A stretch of DNA of 52,851 nt, from contig JAEZXX010000117.1 in NCBI GenBank assembly GCA_023419535.1, positions 1-52,851 on the forward strand, given 5' to 3'. Position numbers and translations under genes: made by a program. The first letter of the stretch is position 1. The number at the start of each line of letters is the position of its first letter. Of this stretch, positions 17,111-23,517 are shown piece by piece. The notes below the pieces were generated by a model, which worked only from the letters and a program-made list of their open reading frames with translations, did not search any database and was not told the origin of the DNA. This DNA is from Pseudomonadota bacterium (lineage in GTDB: Bacteria > Pseudomonadota > Alphaproteobacteria > Rhizobiales > Rhizobiaceae).

Positions 17111-17910
17111 GCGAGACCATCATCCACCCGACCTCGATCGTCGAGGACGGGGCCGTGATCGGCGAGGGCTGCGAGATCGGCCCCTTCTGCCGGATCGGGC
17201 CGCAGGTCGTCCTGGGGGCGGGCGCCAAGCTGCGCTCCCATGTCGTCCTCTTCGGCAACACCACGATCGGAGAGGGCGCGAACATCTTCCCCTTCGCCTC
17301 GATCGGGCATGCGCCGCAGCACCTCAAGTACCGCGGCGAGGACACCCGCCTCGTGATCGGCAGGAACTGCCTGATCCGCGAGGGCGTGACCATGAACCCC
17401 GGCACGGTGCAGGGGCGCAACGAGACGACCGTCGGCGACAACTGCTCCTTCTTCACGAGCGCGCACGTCGCCCACGACTGCCTGATCGGCGACAACGTGA
17501 CGCTGATCAACAACGTCATGCTCGCCGGCCACTGCGTCGTCGGCGACTATGCGACGATCGCGGGCGGCTCGGGCATCCACCAGTTCACCCGGATCGGCCA
17601 CCACGCCTATATCGGCGGGCTCGCCGCGGTCGAGGGCGACGTCATCCCTTTCGGCATGGTGCTCGGCAACCGCGCCTATCTCTCGGGGCTGAACGTCATC
17701 GGCATGAAGCGCGCGGGCTTCGGCCGCGAAGCGGTGCGCAACGTGCGCAAGGCCTATCGCGTGCTCTTTTCCGACGATCTGACGTTCAAGGAGAACATGG
17801 ACGAGGTGGAAGCCGAGTTCCCGGACGATCCGCTCGTGCAGGATCTTCTCGGCTTCATCCGGTCCGGCGGAGATCGCGCGCTGTGCTTCCCGCGCAGTCC
17901 GAAGGGCTGA
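17107..17910 (+). CDS. lpxA: UDP-N-acetylglucosamine acyltransferase
   Basis: LpxA performs the first, 3-O-acylation step of lipid A synthesis. The 267-residue protein is almost wholly hexapeptide repeat (IHPTSIVEDGAVIGEGCEIG and onward) with the catalytic-His region SAHVAHDCLIGDN and the LINNVMLAGHCVVGD and GGSGIHQFTRIG stretches, then an alpha-helical C-terminal domain (AYRVLFSDDLTFKEN). Length is near the family norm. The ATGA overlap with fabZ and a probable overlap with lpxI indicate one transcript. Confidence 0.97.
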   Translation: MSETIIHPTSIVEDGAVIGEGCEIGPFCRIGPQVVLGAGAKLRSHVVLFGNTTIGEGANIFPFASIGHAPQHLKYRGEDTRLVIGRNCLIREGVTMNPGTVQGRNETTVGDNCSFFTSAHVAHDCLIGDNVTLINNVMLAGHCVVGDYATIAGGSGIHQFTRIGHHAYIGGLAAVEGDVIPFGMVLGNRAYLSGLNVIGMKRAGFGREAVRNVRKAYRVLFSDDLTFKENMDEVEAEFPDDPLVQDLLGFIRSGGDRALCFPRSPKG

Positions 17911-18794
17911 CCTCGGCGCCGCCGGCGCCCGGCCGCCCGCGCGAGGGCTTCGGCATCGTCCCGGGCGGCGGGCGGCGGCCGCAGCGTCTCTCGCAGGCCG
18001 CCGCGCGCGCGGGCTGGACCCCCGTCGTCGTCACCGTCGCCGACGGCCAGCGCGAGGATTGGGCGAGGGTCGCGGGCGGGAGCCCGTTCTCCTGGGGCCG
18101 GACCGGCGACGTGTTCCCGCATTTCCGGCGTCAGGGTGTCCGCCACGTCGCCTTCTGCGGCACCATCTCGGTGCGGCCCGACTACCGCTCGCTCGTGCCC
18201 AGCCTCCGCACGCTGGCGCTGCTGCCGGAAATCCTGCGCATCACGCGCGGCGGGGACGACAGCCTGCTGCGCGCCGTCGGGCGCGCCTTCGAGCGGCGCG
18301 GCTTCGTCCTGCATGCGGTGCACGAATTCCTGCCCGAACTGCTGACGCCGGCGGGCGTCTCGACGCGGGCCGCGCCGACGGAGGCCGATCGCCGTGCCAT
18401 CGAACGCGCCTCGCGGGCCGCCGACTGGCTGGGCGCCGAGGACATCGGCCAGGCCGCCGTCGCCTCGCCCGAGCGCGTGATCGCTCTGGAGGGTATCGAG
18501 GGCACGCGCGAGATGCTCGGGCGCGTCGCCGACCTTCGCCGGCGCGGGCGGATCGGGCGCTCGGAGCGCTGCGTCCTCGTCAAGCGCGCCAAGCCCCAGC
18601 AGGACCACCGCTTCGACCTGCCGAGCGTGGGCGTGGAGACCGTGCGCCAGGCGATCGAGGCGGGGCTCTCGGGCATCGCCCTTTCGGCCGGCACCTCGCT
18701 CCTCATCGACGCCCAGGGCGTGGTGGAGCGCGCCGACCACGGCGGGCTCTTTCTCTACGGCATGACCGACGGCGACGCAGGAGCGACCCCGTGA
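17883..18794 (+). CDS. lpxI: UDP-2,3-diacylglucosamine diphosphatase LpxI (DUF1009)
   Basis: LpxI hydrolyses UDP-2,3-diacylglucosamine to lipid X and UMP, replacing LpxH in alphaproteobacteria. The protein (303 residues from GTG 17883) shows FGIVPGGGRRPQRLSQAA, VRHVAFCGTI, RRGFVLHAVHEFLPELLT and, in the C-terminal domain, CVLVKRAKPQQDHRFDLPSVG with the conserved KxxxPxQDxRxDLP-like signature, and GLSGIALSAGTSLLID. The start is uncertain: GTG 17883 overlaps lpxA by 28 nt, and I see no better in-frame start before the GIVPGGG motif. The usual GGGDLP loop reads GGGRRP here. The stop overlaps the lpxB GTG by 4 nt. Confidence 0.92.
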   Translation: MLPAQSEGLTSAPPAPGRPREGFGIVPGGGRRPQRLSQAAARAGWTPVVVTVADGQREDWARVAGGSPFSWGRTGDVFPHFRRQGVRHVAFCGTISVRPDYRSLVPSLRTLALLPEILRITRGGDDSLLRAVGRAFERRGFVLHAVHEFLPELLTPAGVSTRAAPTEADRRAIERASRAADWLGAEDIGQAAVASPERVIALEGIEGTREMLGRVADLRRRGRIGRSERCVLVKRAKPQQDHRFDLPSVGVETVRQAIEAGLSGIALSAGTSLLIDAQGVVERADHGGLFLYGMTDGDAGATP

Positions 18795-19942
18795 AGATCG
18801 CCTTCGTTCTCGGCGAGGAATCGGCCGACCGGATCGGCGCCGATCTCGCCCGCGCGCTCCGGGCGCGGGTGGGCGACGACCTGCAGCTCGTCGGCCTCGG
18901 CGGAGCCGCGATGGAGCGGGAGGGGCTGGAAAGCCTCTTCGACATCGAGGAGCTCTCGATCATCGGCATCGGCGGCATTCTGGCGCGCCTGCCGCAGCTG
19001 ATGCGGCGGCTGTCGCAGACGAGCGATGCGATCCTCGCCGCCGAGCCCGACGCCGTCGTCACCATCGACAGCTTCACCTTCACCAACCGCGTCGCCACGC
19101 GCATCCGCAAGGCGAGGCCGGCGCTGCCGATCGTGAACATCGTGCCGCCCGCCGTCTGGGCCTACCGTCCGGGCCGGACGCAGGCGCTGACGCGGGCCGT
19201 AGACCACGCGATCTGCCTCTTTCCGTTCGAGCCGGAGTTCCTGAAGGCGCAGGGCGGCCCGCCCGCGACCTATGTCGGCCATCCCCTGATGAGCGAGCCG
19301 AACCTTTCCGCGATCATGGCGGGGCTCGGTGAGCGGTCGCGCGCGCCGACGTCGCCGCCCCGGCTCCTTATCCTGCCCGGATCGCGGCGGGGCGAGGTGT
19401 CCCGTCTGATGGACGATTTCGGGCGGACCTTCGCGTTCCTGAAGCGCCGCCTGCCGGAGCTGACCGCCGTCATTCCCGTCGTCCCCCGCGTGCGCGCGGC
19501 GATCGAGGAGAAGCTGACGAGCTGGGAGCACCGGCCCGAGCTCGTCTTCGGCGACGAGGCCAAGTGGCAGGCCTTCGCGACCGCCGACGCCGCTCTGGCG
19601 GCCTCGGGAACGGTGGCGCTGGAACTGGCGCTGGCGAACGTGCCGACCGTCATCGCCTACCGCCTCGATCCGGTCGCCTACCAGCTGCGCCATATCATCT
19701 CGGGCTGGACGGCCGTGCTGCCCAACCTCATCGTCGACCATCCTCTGGTGCCCGAGCACTTCCACGAGTTCGTGCGGGCCGACCTTCTCGGGCGTCGCCT
19801 GGAGCGGCTCTTGACCGACACGCTCGAACGCGCCGCGCAGCTCGACGGGTTCGACGAACTGCGCAGGCGGATGAGGGTGGACCGCCCGCCGGGCGAAGCC
19901 GCGGCCGAGATCGTGCTGCGCGAGATCAAACGCCGCCGCTAG
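18791..19942 (+). CDS. lpxB: Lipid-A-disaccharide synthase
   Basis: LpxB joins lipid X and UDP-diacylglucosamine to form the lipid A disaccharide; it is a GT-B glycosyltransferase at the inner membrane. The 383-residue protein starts at GTG 18791 within GTGA, the overlap with lpxI. Family motifs: GEESADRIGADL near the N-terminus, LVGLGGAAMEREGLESLF, TIDSFTFTNRVA, NIVPPAVWAY, LILPGSRRGEVSRL, ALAASGTVALELALANVPTV and VLPNLIVDHPLVPE. The usual GExSGD reads GEESAD. It is the last gene of the lipid A series. Confidence 0.96.
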   Translation: MKIAFVLGEESADRIGADLARALRARVGDDLQLVGLGGAAMEREGLESLFDIEELSIIGIGGILARLPQLMRRLSQTSDAILAAEPDAVVTIDSFTFTNRVATRIRKARPALPIVNIVPPAVWAYRPGRTQALTRAVDHAICLFPFEPEFLKAQGGPPATYVGHPLMSEPNLSAIMAGLGERSRAPTSPPRLLILPGSRRGEVSRLMDDFGRTFAFLKRRLPELTAVIPVVPRVRAAIEEKLTSWEHRPELVFGDEAKWQAFATADAALAASGTVALELALANVPTVIAYRLDPVAYQLRHIISGWTAVLPNLIVDHPLVPEHFHEFVRADLLGRRLERLLTDTLERAAQLDGFDELRRRMRVDRPPGEAAAEIVLREIKRRR

Positions 19943-20040
19943 AGCGCCGTGCGTCCTATCGGACGCACAAAGGTCGCTCTATCTCCTTGAATCTACGCAT
20001 CGGGCTTTCCGAAAATCGATCCCGATCTTCGGGCTGATGC
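19941..20040. repeat. REP-like two-hairpin intergenic element
   Basis: The element begins at the last two bases of the lpxB stop. First hairpin: outer AGAGCG/CGCTCT (19941-19946, 19975-19980) and inner GTGCGTCC/GGACGCAC around TATC. Second hairpin, 19997-20040: outer GCATC/GATGC with an inner CCGAAAATCG/CGATCTTCGG. This double-hairpin plan matches, to my recollection, a dispersed intergenic repeat seen in many Hyphomicrobiales genomes; this window has only one copy, so it cannot be proven here. Confidence 0.6.
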
Positions 20041-20525
20041 TGTAGGCCGCGGCGCCCTCGCGCCACGGCCCACGCGACCACGCTCCTTCCGAAGGAGGCG
20101 GTCGCCGGCCATGTCGGCTGAAGGCTCGGCTGAACAAGCGGAGCGCCGGTCGAGGGTTTGGCGAAGGGAGAGGTCGGGTTCGGCGCTCCGCTCGTCTGCG
20201 TGACCGGACGTCGCCCGGTCGAGATTCCCGGATTCTCGGCCCGATGTCGCCCTTGCGGGCGGGGGGCTGTCTTCGATCCGGATCGAAGCCGAGCGAAGTT
20301 CCGTGCCTCGTCCGTCGCGCGCGGACGCCATGCGGCTCTCCTCCGGGCTCCCCGCGGGCGCCGCCGGGCGAAAGGCGCCGATCGCTCGCCTTCGCCCGGA
20401 AGCTCCGAGGTGCCCGAAGCATGCCGCAGGACGGCGGGAGGGGGATAAGTTCGTCGCCCTCGCGGACGGCGGTACAAAGAAAAAGGCGCCCGCAGGCGCC
20501 TTCTTTCGTTCGTCCGGAAGCCGGC
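19943..20525. other. 583-nt non-coding, hairpin-rich region between lpxB and gltA
   Basis: No open frame here looks like a gene; the six-frame openings are GC artefacts with no recognisable domain or ribosome site. After the REP-like element it holds CTCCTTC/GAAGGAG near 20083-20097, an inverted repeat AGCGGAGCGCCG (20137-20148) / CGGCGCTCCGCT (20181-20192), GACCGG/CCGGTC at 20202-20220, a perfect 18-bp palindrome at 20271-20288, a 13-bp stem with one bulge at 20364-20399, and the gltA/lpxB terminator. A structured RNA is possible but not shown. Confidence 0.6.
20483..20502. terminator. Bidirectional terminator between lpxB and gltA
   Basis: AAGGCGCC/GGCGCCTT form a perfect 8-bp stem around a CGCA loop. 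On the plus strand TCTTTCGTT follows; on the minus strand TTTCTTTG follows, giving a better T-run for gltA, which ends 24 nt away. This is the typical plan of a terminator shared by convergent genes. Confidence 0.8.
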
Positions 20526-21812
20526 TCAGCGCTGGTCGAGCGCCACGTAGTCGCGCTTGGGCGAGCCGGTGTAGAGCTGACGCGGGCGGCCGATGCGCTG
20601 TTCGGGATCCTCGATCATCTCCTTCCACTGCGCGATCCAGCCGACGGTGCGGGCGACCGCGAAGAGCACGGTGAACATCGTGGTCGGGAAGCCGAGAGCG
20701 CGCAAGGTGATGCCCGAGTAGAAGTCGACGTTCGGGTAGAGCTTCTTCTCGACGAAATACTCGTCGTGGAGCGCGATGCGCTCCAGCTCCATCGCCACTT
20801 CCAGCGTCGGATCGTCCTTGATGCCGAGCTCGTTCAGGACCTCATGGCAGGTCTGCTGCATGATCTTGGCGCGCGGATCGTAATTCTTGTAGACCCTGTG
20901 GCCGAAGCCCATCAGGCGGAACGGATCGTTCTTGTCCTTGGCCTTCTGGATGTATTCGGGGATGCGGTCCGCCGTGCCGATCTCCATCAGCATGTTCAGC
21001 GCCGCCTCGTTGGCGCCGCCATGCGCCGGCCCCCAGAGGCAGGCGACGCCCGCCGCGATGCAGGCGAAGGGGTTGGCGCCCGAGGAGCCGGCCAGGCGCA
21101 CCGTCGAGGTCGAGGCGTTCTGCTCGTGATCGGCGTGGAGGATGAAGATCCGCTCCATCGCCTTGGCCAGCACCGGGTTCGCCTCGTAGGGCTCGCACGG
21201 CACCGCGAAGCACATGTGCAGGAAGTTCTCCGCGTAGGAGAGGTCGTTGCGCGGGTAAACGAAGGGCTGGCCGATGTGGTACTTGTAGGCCATCGCCGCC
21301 AGGGTCGGGATCTTGGCGATCATCCGGATCGAGGCGACCATCCGCTGGTGCGGATCGGAAATGTCGGTCGAGTCGTGGTAGAAGGCCGAGAGCGCGCCGA
21401 CCGAGCCGACCATCACCGCCATCGGGTGCGCGTCACGGCGGAAGCCGGTGAAGAACCGGCTCATCTGCTCGTGCACCATCGTGTGGCGGGTCACGCGGTA
21501 GACGAAGTCCTCCTTCTCGCGCGCCGTCGGCAGCTCGCCGTAAAGGAGGAGATAGCAGGTCTCGAGGAAGTCGCCGTCCTCGGCGAGCTGCTCGATCGGG
21601 TAGCCGCGATGGAGGAGGACGCCCTCGTCGCCGTCGATATAGGTGATCTTCGATTCGCAGGCCGCGGTGGAGGTGAAGCCCGGGTCGTAGGTGAACATCC
21701 CGGTTTCTTTGTAAAGCGCGCCGATGTCGACGACGTCCGGCCCGATCGTGCCGTGCCGCAGGCGGAAGTCGGCATCCTTGCCGTCGAACGAAAGCTTGGC
21801 CGTATCACTCAT
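20526..21812 (-). CDS. gltA: Citrate synthase (type II)
   Basis: Entry enzyme of the TCA cycle, condensing acetyl-CoA with oxaloacetate. The 428-residue protein matches the hexameric Gram-negative type: N-terminal beta domain (TYDPGFTSTAACESKITYID), GVLLHRGYPIEQLAE, the catalytic-His regions LHADHEQNASTSTVR and MGFGHRVYKNYDPRAK, and the C-terminal VDFYSGITLRALGFP. The start MSDTAKLSFDG is chosen because AAGGGA lies upstream; an upstream ATG would add 16 unrelated residues. It is 139 nt downstream of gltX on the same strand. Confidence 0.97.
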   Translation of the reverse strand: MSDTAKLSFDGKDADFRLRHGTIGPDVVDIGALYKETGMFTYDPGFTSTAACESKITYIDGDEGVLLHRGYPIEQLAEDGDFLETCYLLLYGELPTAREKEDFVYRVTRHTMVHEQMSRFFTGFRRDAHPMAVMVGSVGALSAFYHDSTDISDPHQRMVASIRMIAKIPTLAAMAYKYHIGQPFVYPRNDLSYAENFLHMCFAVPCEPYEANPVLAKAMERIFILHADHEQNASTSTVRLAGSSGANPFACIAAGVACLWGPAHGGANEAALNMLMEIGTADRIPEYIQKAKDKNDPFRLMGFGHRVYKNYDPRAKIMQQTCHEVLNELGIKDDPTLEVAMELERIALHDEYFVEKKLYPNVDFYSGITLRALGFPTTMFTVLFAVARTVGWIAQWKEMIEDPEQRIGRPRQLYTGSPKRDYVALDQR

Positions 21813-21951
21813 GGCGTTCCCTTCATCACGGCCGCCCGGAGCAACTCCGTTGCAGCGCACACGTGGAAAATAGGTCCGGAATGCCTAGACGAAAGGCAAC
21901 CGTCGAACAAGTTTTCGCCGCGATCCTGCTGCGGCGCATCCATCCGTTCCG

Positions 21952-23373
21952 TCACGCGCTCTGGTCGCGCAGACGTGCCAGCGCCTCCTCCCGCCCGAGG
22001 ACCGCGAGGACGTCGAAGACGCCCGGCGAAGTGGTGCGGCCGGTCAGCGCGGCACGCAGCGGCTGCGCCGCCTTTCCGAGCTTCAGGCCGTTGGCCTCCG
22101 CGTAGTCCCGAACCACCGATTCGAGCGCCGGCACGCTCCAGTCCGCGACCGCCGAAAGGGCGGGCAGGAGGCCGGCCACGATCTCGCGCCCGCCGCCGGA
22201 CAGGATCGCCTCCGCCTTCTCCTCGATCGCCAGCGGGCGGTCGGCGAACAGATAGGCGGCACTGTCGGCGAGCTCGACCAGCGTCTTGGCGCGCTCCTTC
22301 AGGCCCGGCATGGCCTCGGTCAGAAGGCGGCGCACGGTCTCGTCGTCGCGGCCCTTCAGGATCGCGCCGTTGGGCAGGTGGTCGCGCTCGACCATGAGAC
22401 GCTCGACCAGCTCCGTATCGCCGGACGAACGCATCCAGTGGCCGTTCACCGCCTCCAGCTTGGCGAAGTCGAAGCGCGCCGCGCCCTTGTTCACGTCGTC
22501 GATGTCGAACCAGGCGATCATGTCCTCGATCGACATGATCTCGTCGTCGCCGTGGCTCCAGCCGAGGCGCGAGAGATAGTTGCGCAGACCCTGCGGCAGG
22601 TAGCCCATCTCGCGGTAGGCCTCGACGCCGAGCGCGCCGTGGCGCTTGGAGAGCTTGGCGCCGTCCGCCCCATGGATCAGCGGGATGTGCGCCATGACGG
22701 GCACGTCCCAGCCCATCGCCTGGTAGATGAGCGTCTGGCGGGCGCCGTTGGTCAGATGGTCGTCGCCGCGGATGATGTGCGTCACGCCCATGTCGTGGTC
22801 GTCGACGACCACGGCGAGCATGTAGGTCGGCGTGCCGTCGGAGCGCAGGAGCACGAGGTCGTCGAGGTCCTTGTTCGGGAACCGCACGTCCCCCTGGACG
22901 CGGTCGGCGACCAGCGTCTCGCCGTCGAGCGGCGCCTTCAGCCGGATGACCGGCTTGACGCCCTCGGGCGCCTCGGACGGATCGCGGTCGCGCCAGCGGC
23001 CGTCGTAGCGGGGCGGGCGCTTCTCCTCGCGGGCGCGCTCGCGCATCTCCTCCAGCTCGGCCTGGCTGGCGTAGCAGAAATAGGCGCCGCCGCGCGCCAC
23101 CATCTCCTCGGCGACCTCGCGGTGGCGCGCCGCGCGCTCGAACTGCGAGACCGGCGGCTCGTCCGGGTCGAGGCCGAGCCAGGACAGGCCGTCGACGATC
23201 GCCTGCGCGGCGGCCGGCGTGTAGCGCTCGCGGTCGGTGTCCTCGATCCGGAGGAGCATGGTACCGCCGGTATGGCGGGCGTAGAGCCAGTTGAAGAGCG
23301 CCGTGCGCGCGCCGCCGATATGGAGGTAACCGGTCGGGGAGGGCGCAAAGCGGGTGACGACGCGGTCGGACAT
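21952..23373 (-). CDS. gltX: Glutamyl-tRNA synthetase
   Basis: Class I aminoacyl-tRNA synthetase charging tRNA-Glu. The 473-residue protein begins MSDRVVTRFAPSPTGYLHIG, which holds the HIGH-like HIGG motif, and contains the KMSKS-type motif KLSKRHG, RIEDTDRERY, and the anticodon-binding C-terminal half (LKLGKAAQPLRAALTG). The frame stays open far upstream but that is antisense to comEC; ATG 23373 has TCTGGAG upstream. If a second gltX copy exists elsewhere, one could be a GluQ/misacylating type; the sequence does not tell. Confidence 0.97.
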   Translation of the reverse strand: MSDRVVTRFAPSPTGYLHIGGARTALFNWLYARHTGGTMLLRIEDTDRERYTPAAAQAIVDGLSWLGLDPDEPPVSQFERAARHREVAEEMVARGGAYFCYASQAELEEMRERAREEKRPPRYDGRWRDRDPSEAPEGVKPVIRLKAPLDGETLVADRVQGDVRFPNKDLDDLVLLRSDGTPTYMLAVVVDDHDMGVTHIIRGDDHLTNGARQTLIYQAMGWDVPVMAHIPLIHGADGAKLSKRHGALGVEAYREMGYLPQGLRNYLSRLGWSHGDDEIMSIEDMIAWFDIDDVNKGAARFDFAKLEAVNGHWMRSSGDTELVERLMVERDHLPNGAILKGRDDETVRRLLTEAMPGLKERAKTLVELADSAAYLFADRPLAIEEKAEAILSGGGREIVAGLLPALSAVADWSVPALESVVRDYAEANGLKLGKAAQPLRAALTGRTTSPGVFDVLAVLGREEALARLRDQSA

Positions 23374-23517
23374 GCGGGGGGTACTCCAGAGAGGGGATCG
23401 GCCGAGCGGACCGGGCTCGGCGGCGGCCGGCGCCGCAAGGAAGCGGCCGTCTTTCCGCTCGGCTTTTCGCGCCGGCTGTGTAGCATAGGGCGGACCGCAG
23501 GCAAGACGGCGCCCGGC

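Noticed and set aside
20244..22397. 717-codon plus-strand frame across the lpxB-gltA gap and gltA
   Set aside because: It lies mostly antisense to gltA and has no domain; the part in the gap has no ribosome site or similarity.
22378..23517. Upstream 380-codon extension of the comEC frame
   Set aside because: This part is antisense to gltX and shows no ComEC similarity; ATG 23518 starts just before the first recognisable ComEC sequence.
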